NCBI GenBank assembly: GCA_025916675.1
Contig: CP098402.1
Coordinates: forward strand, 553,205-617,204
DNA length: 64,000 bases
Direction of reading: 5' to 3'
Origin: Phycisphaera sp.
GTDB lineage: Bacteria > Planctomycetota > Phycisphaerae > Phycisphaerales > UBA1924
A program made the translations under genes and the position numbers. Under the pieces are notes generated by a model. That model worked only from the letters and a program-made list of their open reading frames with translations, did no database searches and was not told where the DNA came from. This document shows, piece after piece, positions 34,134-42,139 of the stretch (its first letter is position 1; each line of letters begins with the position of its first letter).

Positions 34134-35018
34134 TTAGTCAGCATCTCGGCGCAGACATCGACGTCGCCCAATGTACTCAGGGATCGAAGACCTGACCGGC
34201 ACAGTGCCGGACGTCTTCGCAAGGTTGCAGCTACTGCAGAGAAGCTGGAGGTTGACGATGTCATTGCACCCGCCCTGGGCCAGGGGGATGATATGATCGA
34301 TGTGGGTGTCAGCGTCGAGTTCCTGGGTCATGTCCACGTGGCAAATGGAACACTTGCCTCGCTCCCTGGCACGAAGGATTGACTTTACCCGCTCCGGCCA
34401 CCTCTCTCGCGCAACCCAGCGGCTGGGTTCGCCAATATCATTGTCATCTCCGTCGAATCCGATCCGAACCACGAGCTCAGCGATGTAGGCGCAAAGCTGC
34501 CGGTCGTGCATCATTCGGTCTGAGTATTTCACTGCATACATGGTTCGCATCGCCGCGACGAGTCCGGCGTTTGCGTGGAGCATCGTGATGTAGCACTCGG
34601 AGAGCTCACATGCGCCCCTGTCGGACTCGAGATACCGGAAGTACTTGGATTCGTCGCGCTCGTATAGGACGTCAATCCGCTGCAGGAGGCGGCTCGTGGC
34701 GAGCACAGTCTCACATTGAGCATCACACTCGTGCGCTACCAGGAAGTCGGCGAAGTCGCTAAGGAACCAAGCTCGGTACTCGTCCTTGAGGTCTTCCATG
34801 CGATCTTCACTGAAGAACTCGTCGTAGAACCAAGTACCCAAATAGTACGGCAGCCCACGCTCAAGCGGCTTCCGGAGAAGCTCAACAGGCTCCACGCGCC
34901 CTCGAACATGCTGCTTGAGCCTGTCGAAGAGCGTCATGCCAGTCCAATTGGGATCGTGGAGTAAAGTGAGTCCGAACGCGTGCAATTGAAGCGCAATCGG
35001 TACGAAGATCTTCGACAT
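34134..35018 (-). CDS. HNH endonuclease domain protein
   Basis: 294 residues. The C-terminal 90 residues hold an HNH nuclease: zinc-ligand pair CSIC near residue 222, the catalytic HIDHIIPLAQGG near 239, the Asn in NDIVNLQLLC and the second pair CSSC. The N-terminal 210 residues are helical and unrecognised (YYLGTWFYDEFFSED, SDFADFLVAHECDAQ). GC content is visibly lower than in the flanking genes and the gene is followed and preceded by long intergenic stretches, consistent with acquired DNA. No methylase or phage structural gene accompanies it, so restriction, homing or defence are all open. Confidence 0.8.
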   Translation of the reverse strand: MSKIFVPIALQLHAFGLTLLHDPNWTGMTLFDRLKQHVRGRVEPVELLRKPLERGLPYYLGTWFYDEFFSEDRMEDLKDEYRAWFLSDFADFLVAHECDAQCETVLATSRLLQRIDVLYERDESKYFRYLESDRGACELSECYITMLHANAGLVAAMRTMYAVKYSDRMMHDRQLCAYIAELVVRIGFDGDDNDIGEPSRWVARERWPERVKSILRARERGKCSICHVDMTQELDADTHIDHIIPLAQGGCNDIVNLQLLCSSCNLAKTSGTVPVRSSIPEYIGRRRCLRRDAD

Positions 35019-36121
35019 TAGCTTGCCTGACCAACAGATTAGTTAAACGGAAGTCCTTGAATTCATGGCTGTGGGCCATGCTATCCGGACTTCAGCCTTA
35101 AGGGCGAATCGCTGTGCTCAACGGAAATGACGGAACCCCTCGACCCCGACGGCCTAGCCGCCGCCCACCCGACGCATCACCGCGGGCTCGTTGGGAGGGC
35201 CGCGCCACCCCCCGACGGATGGACGCCGGAGCCCTTCCTCGGCCCCCCCGGGGCGGCCCGCGTCACCGCGTGGGTTCGTGAGGATTGCCAACGCCGATCG
35301 GACGTCGGAAGACCTCGACTAGCGCCCTCCGATGGAATGGCCCGCCACGGAATGGCCCGCCGGGGGCAGGGGAGGGATTGGGAGCGGCCCGGCGGTGCGA
35401 TAACCCCCGCTGCGCAAAGACCCGCCACTGAGTGGCCGCCAGCGGAGCGGGTCCGGATATGGAAACTGCTCTCACGGCCTGCCAGGGCGGTTTCGGTGCC
35501 TGGGATGGAATTTTCGTCGCGACGATTGCTCCATCCCACGCAACGATTGCTCCATCCGTCGCAACGAAAATTCCGTCCGTGGCGACGATTGCTCCATCCG
35601 TCGCAACGAAAACTCCATCCGTCGCGTGGATTGCTCCATCCCGGCCATGGATTTCTTCATCCCGCGCGTGGGATGCTCGATCCCGAGCGTCCGGGAACGC
35701 GTCGAGTAAGGGAGCGAGGGCGGGGTGAGGGTGGGCGGCCCCCGGTTCTCGGGCATCCAGTTCCCTCGCTTGCGCGAGGGGCTCGTGGGGCTCGTGTGGG
35801 GCGTGTGGGGGTGTCTTGGGGGTCGGACTTGCGAGCCCTTCGTGGCCTCCGCGTTCAAGAGTGAAGGCCAGTTGCTTACACAACCGGCTCGGTTCGGAGC
35901 CCGATGCCCATTGCCCGATGCCTCATCCCGCACGCCCTTTGCCCCCTTCCGAGCCACATTCCTGGTGTCCCTGGCCACAACCAGACGCCCGCCCCGTTCG
36001 TATACAATGCCACGGACCCCTGGTCGCCCGGGCCAAGCGCCCGTCCGGCCTCCCGGAGCAGGACCTCCCCTGCCATTGCGGCACGCGACTGAGCGCGTGC
36101 CTTCCGAAAAGGAATCCAACC
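35019..36121. other. 1.1-kb gene-poor region
   Basis: No gene I can support. Open frames exist on both strands (for example about 245 codons rightward from 35127 and about 215 codons leftward from 36119), but their products are arginine/proline-rich and resemble nothing; they stay open mainly because the 21-bp repeat has no stop. The last 120 bases hold a plausible promoter for hmgA with TATACAAT near 36001. Confidence 0.5.
35510..35698. repeat. Degenerate 21-bp tandem repeat, about 9 copies
   Basis: Units of exactly 21 bp, best aligned on CCATCC followed by GTCGCAACGATTGCT; clear copies begin at 35531, 35552, 35573, 35594, 35615, 35636, 35657 and 35678, with a weaker one before. Two alternating variants end in GATTGCT or GAAAATT/GAAAACT. 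The period is a multiple of three: leftward it would read heptads such as MEQSLRR and MEFSLRR. Confidence 0.85.
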
Positions 36122-37444
36122 ATGCCCTATTACACCAAGCTCGGCAGCCTCCCCAAGAAGCGGCACACCCAGTTCCGCCGGCCCGATGGCAAGCTCTATT
36201 CCGAGGAGCTGTTTGGGACGGAAGGCTTCGTGGGGCCGACCTCGACCATGTATCACATCCACCCGCCCACCCAGGTGACCGGCTGGAAGAACCTGTACGG
36301 GACGAAACCCGAGTACGTCGAGATGGACACCATGCGCATGCGGCACCTACGCACCGGCGGGGCCTTCACCCCGCCCAAGGGCGACAGCGTCACCGGCCGC
36401 ATCGTGCTGTTCGGCAACAGCGACGTCGAGATGAGCGTGTGCAACCCGGCCGAGGCGATGGGGTACCACTTCAAGAACGGGCAGGGCGACGAGTGCCTGT
36501 TCGTGCACTTCGGCAGCGGCACGGTCCGCACGTTCATGGGCACGCTCAAGTTCGGCCCCAAGGATTATATTGTGATCCCCAAGGGCATCATCTACCACAT
36601 GGAATGGGACGAGCGCCCCGACGGTGGTGATGAAGAGAAGTTCGGCGGGCACGGTAAGGCCGACATGCCGTACGGAAAATTCGTGGGCTTCGAGACGGCC
36701 AACGGCAGCCACATTTTGCCACCACCAACGTACCTGTCCAAGAAGACCAGCCAGTTCCTCGAGCACGCGCCCTATTGCGAGCGCGACCTCGAGCTGCCGG
36801 TCGCCAACGACGAGCACCCGCTGTTCACCGACGAGCTGGGCGAGTACGAGGTCCGCATCAAGGCCCGCGACACCGTGCACTCGTATATCTACAGCTACCA
36901 CCCGTGCGATATCGTGGGCTGGGACGGCTGCTATTACCCGTATATCTTTAATATCGGCGACTTCGCGCCCATCACCGGCACGCTGCACATGCCCCCGCCC
37001 ATCCACCAGACGTTCGAGGGCCACAACTTCGTCATCTGCTCGTTCTGCCCGCGGGCGCTCGACTTCCACCCCGAAGCGATCCCCGTGCCGTACAACCACA
37101 GCAACCTCGACAGCGACGAGATCTTGTACTACGTCGAGGGCAACTACAAGGCCCGCCGCGGCATCGAGCAGGGCTCGATTACCGTCCACCCGCAGGGCAT
37201 CCCGCACGGGCCGCACCCCGGCACCGTCGAGAAGAGCCTGGGCGCCAAGTGGACCGACGAACTGGCGGTGATGTGCGACACCTTCCGCCCCATGTTCCCC
37301 ACCAAGGCGGCCCTGGCGATGGACGACGAGGCGTATCCAGCATCGTGGACCGACGCCCCCGCGCCCAACGCCCACGCGAACGGTACCACCAATGGTGCCA
37401 CCAAGGGCGCAGCCGCGGGCGCACCGGCGAGGCTTGATCCATGA
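36122..37444 (+). CDS. hmgA: Homogentisate 1,2-dioxygenase family protein
   Basis: Cupin-fold iron dioxygenase, 440 residues. In tyrosine and phenylalanine breakdown it opens homogentisate to maleylacetoacetate. Seen: MYHIHPPTQVTGW, VIPKGIIYHMEWD, the C-terminal metal region HPQGIPHGPHPGT and the MPPPIHQTFEG and SFCPRALDFHPEAIPVPYNH segments that match the active-site end of the family (quoted in parts). ATG 36122 is used; the open frame further upstream is non-conserved. The last 25 residues are an Ala/Asn/Gly tail. No maleylacetoacetate isomerase or fumarylacetoacetase is adjacent, and it overlaps the following gene by 4 bp. Sequence looks divergent, so a related ring-cleaving reaction is possible. 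Confidence 0.82.
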   Translation: MPYYTKLGSLPKKRHTQFRRPDGKLYSEELFGTEGFVGPTSTMYHIHPPTQVTGWKNLYGTKPEYVEMDTMRMRHLRTGGAFTPPKGDSVTGRIVLFGNSDVEMSVCNPAEAMGYHFKNGQGDECLFVHFGSGTVRTFMGTLKFGPKDYIVIPKGIIYHMEWDERPDGGDEEKFGGHGKADMPYGKFVGFETANGSHILPPPTYLSKKTSQFLEHAPYCERDLELPVANDEHPLFTDELGEYEVRIKARDTVHSYIYSYHPCDIVGWDGCYYPYIFNIGDFAPITGTLHMPPPIHQTFEGHNFVICSFCPRALDFHPEAIPVPYNHSNLDSDEILYYVEGNYKARRGIEQGSITVHPQGIPHGPHPGTVEKSLGAKWTDELAVMCDTFRPMFPTKAALAMDDEAYPASWTDAPAPNAHANGTTNGATKGAAAGAPARLDP

Positions 37445-38280
37445 TCCACCAATCCCGTTCAACGCTCACGATGCTGCTCGCGATCGGGCTGGCAACGACG
37501 GCGTTCGCACAAGCCGAACCGGCCCAACCCAGTTCGGAAGACCGCATCGCCCAGCTCGAAGCCGAACTGGCGCAGGTGCGAGCCGAGCGTAACCAGCTTC
37601 GCGTCCGCCTCGGCGAGGCCATCGAGATGCTGCGCAATCTTGGATATGCCCCGCCCGCGCCGATGCTTGCCGAGCCGAGCGATCCGATGGCCTCGCCCAT
37701 CGCCGTGATGCAGACGCTGCGCCGCCGCGCTCGGCTTGAACTCGCTTCCATCCCGCGCGAGAGCGCCGCCGATCGCGCTGCGTACCGCAAGTTCGCCCAG
37801 GACTGGGTCCAGAAGATGAACGAGGCTCTCAGCGGTGAGAAGGACTGGCTCGTCCGCGTGCTGCGCGTCACGCTGCCCACCAGCAGCTCGACGGCCGCCC
37901 GGGCTACCGCCGAGTTGCAGCTCTTCGACAAGGCGACCGGTGCGCCGCTGTCGCTGCCCATCGAGGTGAGCGTGCCCGGCCGCATCGGACGCCGAATGGC
38001 CGAGGGCGGGACCGAGCAGGGCTGGATGGCCCATGTCGAGCTCGAAACGAAGGTCCGCCACAACCCTGACCGCCAGGAGCGTGGGCCCTTCGACCACCCG
38101 CCCTTCCTGGCGCCCGAGGTCGAGGCCACCGTCGATGTCGAGTGGATGCGCTTCGAGACCACCGACGTGCCCGACGGCTTCTTCCCGCCCGCGCCGGGCG
38201 AGGATCCGCTGGCCGTGCCCGATGCCGCGCCTTCGCGTGATCCCTCGCCGGCCACCGAGCCCGCTCGCCAGCCGCGCTGA
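37441..38280 (+). CDS. Secreted coiled-coil protein of unknown function
   Basis: 279 residues with a signal peptide (LTMLLAIGLATTAFAQ), a short coiled coil near residues 32-62 (IAQLEAELAQVRAERNQLRV) and a C-terminal beta-rich domain (LVRVLRVTLPTSS, GWMAHVELETKVRHN, VEATVDVEWMRFET). The last 35 residues are proline-rich. Not recognised as a named family. Begins in the stop codon of hmgA (ATGA), so it is coupled to it, although no metabolic link is evident; fluC follows after 3 bp. Confidence 0.65.
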   Translation: MIHQSRSTLTMLLAIGLATTAFAQAEPAQPSSEDRIAQLEAELAQVRAERNQLRVRLGEAIEMLRNLGYAPPAPMLAEPSDPMASPIAVMQTLRRRARLELASIPRESAADRAAYRKFAQDWVQKMNEALSGEKDWLVRVLRVTLPTSSSTAARATAELQLFDKATGAPLSLPIEVSVPGRIGRRMAEGGTEQGWMAHVELETKVRHNPDRQERGPFDHPPFLAPEVEATVDVEWMRFETTDVPDGFFPPAPGEDPLAVPDAAPSRDPSPATEPARQPR

Positions 38281-38283
38281 TCC

Positions 38284-38694
38284 GTGCGTGTGTTGCTCGA
38301 CATCGCGGCCGTCGCGCTAGGCGGTGCGCTCGGTGCGTCGACCCGGTATGGCGTGGGGCGCGTGCTGCTTGCTTCGTTGAAGGAACACCCGCTCGCGTTG
38401 CCCACCGCGACGCTCCTGGTCAACGTCGCCGGGTGCCTGGCGATCGGTGCTGTTCTGCCCTGGCTGCTCGCGCGCGAGGCCGACGGCGCCGCCCAGCACG
38501 CACGATTACTCGTGGTGGTGGGGGTGCTCGGCGCATTGACGACGTACAGCACGTTCGGGCTCGAGACAATTACGCTCTGGCGCGAGGGCAAGGCCGGCAT
38601 CGCCTTCGGTTACGTGGCCTTGCACCTGATCCTGGGCTTGGGCGCGGTGGCGATTGGCGTGTGGCTTGGGCAGAAGCTCATCGCGCCGACATGA
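38284..38694 (+). CDS. crcB: Fluoride ion channel FluC/CrcB
   Basis: Small membrane protein of 136 residues with four TM helices that exports fluoride as a dual-topology dimer. Conserved marks: GGALGASTRYGVGR near residue 14, TLLVNVAGCLAIG near 43 and the central LGALTTYSTFGLET near 83 containing the Na+-site and pore Thr/Ser/Phe residues. Starts with GTG 38284, only 3 bp after the preceding stop, so there is no room for a fluoride riboswitch. Confidence 0.9.
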   Translation: MRVLLDIAAVALGGALGASTRYGVGRVLLASLKEHPLALPTATLLVNVAGCLAIGAVLPWLLAREADGAAQHARLLVVVGVLGALTTYSTFGLETITLWREGKAGIAFGYVALHLILGLGAVAIGVWLGQKLIAPT

Positions 38695-38721
38695 ACGAGC
38701 CGCTCGCGCGAGGGGCTCGTT
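38694..38721. terminator. Hairpin between convergent crcB and gcvT
   Basis: AACGAGCC (38694-38701) pairs with GGCTCGTT (38714-38721); the inner bases CGCTCG/CGAGG add a few pairs. It fills the gap between the two convergent stop codons. There is no long T-run, so it is a terminator-like hairpin rather than a proven one. Confidence 0.6.
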
Positions 38722-38723
38722 GC

Positions 38724-39875
38724 TTACTTGGGCTTCTTGTACAAGGGGTTCGCCCGCACCTCGGCCTCGAGCTCGACCTTGCCCGTATCGATGGCCACCC
38801 TCGTGCCCTCGACGTTCGACGCCTTGTCCATAAACCCCATCGCGATCGGTACGCCCAGCGTCGGGCTCATGCACCCGCTGGTCACGATGCCGACCTCCTT
38901 GCCATCGGCCTTCACAACCATGCCCTGCCGCGGCGTGCGCTTGCCGTCGACCACGAAGGCCGCCAGCGTGCGCGGTGGCCCGCCCTCGGCCTTGGTCTTC
39001 TTGAGGGCTTCCTGCCCGATGAACGGCTCGGGCATGTCGCCCTCGTCCTTGTCGAGCTTGATGGCGAAGTCGATGCCGCACGAGAGGGCGTTGATGTCCT
39101 CGCCCAGCTCGTGCCCGTACAGCGGCATGCCCGCTTCGAGGCGCAGCGTATCGCGAGCACCCAGGCCAACCAGCTTCATGTCACTGCGTTCGGCCGATAA
39201 ATCCACGTCCTTAAGCAGCAGCTTGAGGGCCATGTCGACGATGCTGGCCGGCAGGATGACCTCCACGCCGTCCTCACCCGTGTAGCCGGTGCGCGAGACC
39301 AGCAGCTTGGCGATCAGCAGGTTCTTGATCGTGAAGCGGTACCGCTTGAGCGTGGGTACCTCGCTGCTGACGCGGCCGACCAGGTCCATCACGTTGGGCC
39401 CCTGGATGGCGACCATCGCGGTCTTGGTGGTCTGATCGTCGAGCTTGACCACCAACTCCTCGGCGGCGATCACGCTCTTGAGATGCTCGACGATCTTCTC
39501 GCGGTTGCTCGCGTTGACGACCATGAGGAACTCGGTGTCGTCCATGCGATAGACCAGCACGTCGTCCTTCACGCCGCCCTGCTCGTTGCACACTAGCGCG
39601 TAGCGGCACTGGCCGGCCTGCATGTCGCTGATGCGCCGCGAGCAGACGCGCCCGAGCAGCCGCCGAGCGTGTCGGCCGGTGATCTTCAGGCGGCCCATGT
39701 GCGAGACGTCGAACAGCCCGCCGCTGGTGCGGACCTGGGTGTGCTCGTCCTGGATCGACCCATACGCGATGGGCATCTCCCAGCCGGCGTACTCGACCAT
39801 CTTGCCGCCGTGTTCGTGGTGGAGCTTGTTGAGCGGGGTCTTGAGCAAGGCCGGCCTCCGAATCCAGAGATACAT
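38724..39875 (-). CDS. gcvT: Glycine cleavage system aminomethyltransferase (T protein)
   Basis: Folate-dependent T protein that transfers the methylene of the aminomethyl-lipoyl H protein to tetrahydrofolate. About 383 residues. Signatures: MVEYAGWEMPIAYGSIQDEH near residue 28, GGLFDVSHMGRLKITG, the nucleotide/folate region YRMDDTEFLMVVNASNREK and SRTGYTGEDGVEVILPA, then RLEAGMPLYGHELGEDI. The catalytic Asp is in LFDVSHMG. ATG 39875 is chosen over a longer frame whose extra residues are not family-like. No gcvH, gcvP or glycine riboswitch is visible nearby. Confidence 0.93.
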   Translation of the reverse strand: MYLWIRRPALLKTPLNKLHHEHGGKMVEYAGWEMPIAYGSIQDEHTQVRTSGGLFDVSHMGRLKITGRHARRLLGRVCSRRISDMQAGQCRYALVCNEQGGVKDDVLVYRMDDTEFLMVVNASNREKIVEHLKSVIAAEELVVKLDDQTTKTAMVAIQGPNVMDLVGRVSSEVPTLKRYRFTIKNLLIAKLLVSRTGYTGEDGVEVILPASIVDMALKLLLKDVDLSAERSDMKLVGLGARDTLRLEAGMPLYGHELGEDINALSCGIDFAIKLDKDEGDMPEPFIGQEALKKTKAEGGPPRTLAAFVVDGKRTPRQGMVVKADGKEVGIVTSGCMSPTLGVPIAMGFMDKASNVEGTRVAIDTGKVELEAEVRANPLYKKPK

Positions 39876-39931
39876 AAAAACACACCCATGCTGGGCATCG
39901 AAGGGCCAAGGATAGCGGCCGAGCCGGGGCC

Positions 39932-40816
39932 CTACAGCCCGAGCAGGGGGGAATCGGCCGGCAGGGGCCACGCCGCGTTGTCCAGCAGCCGGGTTTGTCC
40001 CAGCCGGCAGGTGATCAGGGCCCGCAGCGGCGCGGAGCCGGCCCGGGTGCGGGGATCGATTCGTTCGAGCGTGTCGGCCCGCCGCACCGTGGCGTACTCG
40101 ATATCGAGGCCCGCCAGCGCACCGCGCATCGCCGCCTCGGCCTCACCAGCCGTGCCCGCTTGCGAGGCTGCCCGGAGCGCCCTCGGGATGGCGGTGGCGG
40201 CGGCTCGTTGGTCTTCGCTCAAGAACCGATTCCGGCTGCTCATCGCGAGCCCATCGGCGTCGCGCACCGTTGGCCCGGGCACGATGTCGATGCCAAGCCC
40301 CTCCTGCTGGACCAACGCCCGCGCGAGCTGGTACTGCTGCCAGTCCTTCTCGCCGAATACTGCCGCCGCCGGCTTGGTGAGCTCGAACAGCCGAACGAGC
40401 ACCTTGGTGACGCCCACGAAGTGCCCCGGTCGAAATTCGTCTTCGAGCCCCTTGTCCACGGCGACATCGGGCACCCTGGGTCCTGGCGCACCAAGCCCAT
40501 CGGGGTACACCATCTCGACCGAGGGCGAGACCACTGCCGAGGCCCCGGCCGCCTCGCACATCGCCGCGTCGGCGTCGAGCACCCGTGGGTAGCGGTCGAA
40601 GTCGTGCTCCTCGTCGAACTGCGTGGGGTTCACGAACACCGTCACGACGCAGCCCGCCGCCAGCCCGCGCCGGGTCGCTTCCTGGGCCGCTTGGCGGATC
40701 AACGACTCGTGCCCGGTGTGCAATGCGCCCATCGTGGGTACCAGCACCCCGCCCGGATACTCGCCAATCTCGTTCTGGTAGTCGGCAAGCTCTCCGGCCG
40801 AGCGGATGATGCGCAT
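39932..40816 (-). CDS. panC: Pantothenate synthetase
   Basis: Joins pantoate and beta-alanine with ATP to make pantothenate, the coenzyme A precursor. 294 residues. The HIGH-type ATP motif is in VPTMGALHTGHESLIR near residue 27, the pantoate-binding VNPTQFDEEHDFDRYPR near 62, FGEKDWQQYQLARALVQQ near 150 and the KMSKS-like AMSSRNRFLSEDQR near 189. Transcribed after the PilZ-like gene (52 bp gap). A secondary fusion with cytidylate kinase, seen in some bacteria, is absent. Confidence 0.95.
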   Translation of the reverse strand: MRIIRSAGELADYQNEIGEYPGGVLVPTMGALHTGHESLIRQAAQEATRRGLAAGCVVTVFVNPTQFDEEHDFDRYPRVLDADAAMCEAAGASAVVSPSVEMVYPDGLGAPGPRVPDVAVDKGLEDEFRPGHFVGVTKVLVRLFELTKPAAAVFGEKDWQQYQLARALVQQEGLGIDIVPGPTVRDADGLAMSSRNRFLSEDQRAAATAIPRALRAASQAGTAGEAEAAMRGALAGLDIEYATVRRADTLERIDPRTRAGSAPLRALITCRLGQTRLLDNAAWPLPADSPLLGL

Positions 40817-40868
40817 GGCGCAGCATTCGGGGGCCGGGGGCCAAGGTCAAGTCAGGGGCGTGGGTGGC

Positions 40869-41441
40869 CTAACGCTGTGCTTCCCACTGGCGGAGCTCTT
40901 CGCTCACGGGCTTGGGCATCAGTTCGACCTCGATGCTGTAGAGGGCCTCGCCGTCGTAGTCGCAACTCGTGACCCGGCCGGCCAGGATCGTGGGCTTGTC
41001 GTCGATCAGGTGGACCGCGATCATGAGAAGCTTCTTGGCGTAGCACATCCGCCGGGATCGGAAGCTCAGGGTCGATCGATTCACACCGGTCGAACGGGCC
41101 GACCACGTGGTCACGGGCCGCAGCCGCTCGTCGAGTTCGGCGACGTCCAGTTCGGCACTGAATTCATTGAACGTTGGAGCGCCATCGGTCCCACCAAGAT
41201 CCTCGGCGATCGGCTCGGGGGCCTCTTTCGGCGGGGTCTCGGGCAGCGGCTCGGGGTCGGCCATGGGTGCCGGGGCCACCACGGGCTCCGATTGGGCCGG
41301 GGGGGCGGCCGTGCTGGTGATCGAGGGCCTGACCTTGGGCGGCGGCGGCACCGCGCCCCACTGGTCCCATACGCTCACGCCGGGATCGATCCACGCGAAT
41401 CGATCGCCATCTTGAGCGTGTTGGCCCTGGCCATCCGGCAT
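40869..41441 (-). CDS. Proline-rich protein with PilZ-like C-terminal domain
   Basis: About 190 residues. The first 90 are acidic and proline-rich and probably disordered (PPPPKVRPSITSTAAPP and similar). The C-terminal 100 (RPVTTWSARSTGVNRSTLSF, RSRRMCYAKKLLMIAVHLID, LAGRVTSCDYDGEALYSIEV) have the strand order and the 'grV..cdy...y.ieVEL' ending of PilZ domains. The c-di-GMP-binding RxxxR motif is not clearly present, so it may be a non-binding PilZ relative. ATG 41441 is selected. It is divergent from a GTG-started gene 83 bp away. Confidence 0.5.
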   Translation of the reverse strand: MPDGQGQHAQDGDRFAWIDPGVSVWDQWGAVPPPPKVRPSITSTAAPPAQSEPVVAPAPMADPEPLPETPPKEAPEPIAEDLGGTDGAPTFNEFSAELDVAELDERLRPVTTWSARSTGVNRSTLSFRSRRMCYAKKLLMIAVHLIDDKPTILAGRVTSCDYDGEALYSIEVELMPKPVSEELRQWEAQR

Positions 41442-41524
41442 CACCCCAGCATCGACCACTCCGCCCGCCCGCACCAGCCCAACGGCGAGCTCTCGTGCCA
41501 ACCAATCGAGTTACAGGACCCACA

Positions 41525-42133
41525 GTGCATCAAAGCCCCGTCCAGCCCTGGATCGACCGCCTCCGAGCCGTGCTTGGCCCCGATCCATTAGACGGCGTCG
41601 ATCCCGACACGTTCGCCGACGAGAACGGCAACCGCCGAACCATCGACCGGCCCTTGCTCGCCTGGCTTCTGCACTTCACGACCGCCCCGACCAGGGACAT
41701 GGGCCTCGACCTCGTGCTCTGGCACGCGTTGGCCAACGACACTTCGTTCGACGGGGCCATCATGGTGGCTGAGGGCTCCCTCCAAGATGCCGCCGCGCCG
41801 AGCCGGGGCGAGGTCGCCATCGAGGTCTGGACCGAACGCGAACTGGCCGCCATCCAGGCCCTGTGGACCATCGGCGTCCAGCGGATCGAACCCCTCCTCA
41901 CACGCCGGGCCGAGGGCGCCGCCCAGTGGTGCGTGCAGGAACTCCAGCCCGACAACGCCACCGCCCACCCATGGGCCGTGAACGCCTTCGCCAGCTTGGC
42001 CGCCCAGGGCGACATCGAGGCCGACCTGTACGCCCAGACCCTTATGCACAACGCCCAAGTCGGCACAGGCCGCCCCGGGCGATTCGCGTCGGTCGTGATA
42101 TTGGCATCGCTTCGATCACTCGAACTGATCTAG
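41525..42133 (+). CDS. Hypothetical protein
   Basis: About 202 residues, unrecognised, predicted mostly helical and rich in Ala, Leu and Glu (DRPLLAWLLHFTTAPTRDM, TERELAAIQALWTIGVQRIE). No signal peptide or TM helix. Starts with GTG 41525, preceded by AGGA; another GTG at 41495 is possible. Convergent with pyrG, the stops being 6 bp apart. Codon bias looks normal for the genome, so it is probably a native gene. Confidence 0.6.
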   Translation: MHQSPVQPWIDRLRAVLGPDPLDGVDPDTFADENGNRRTIDRPLLAWLLHFTTAPTRDMGLDLVLWHALANDTSFDGAIMVAEGSLQDAAAPSRGEVAIEVWTERELAAIQALWTIGVQRIEPLLTRRAEGAAQWCVQELQPDNATAHPWAVNAFASLAAQGDIEADLYAQTLMHNAQVGTGRPGRFASVVILASLRSLELI

Positions 42134-42139
42134 TGCTTC

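Noticed and set aside
35510-35698. CRISPR array
   Set aside because: The 21-bp units are directly adjacent with no spacers, and no cas gene is nearby.
35127-35864. Rightward frame of about 245 codons over the 21-bp repeat
   Set aside because: Open only because the repeat lacks stops; product is Arg/Pro-rich and competing frames on the other strand are equally open.
38190-38283. Fluoride riboswitch before crcB
   Set aside because: Only 3 bp separate crcB from the previous coding gene; there is no untranslated leader, and the upstream sequence is coding.
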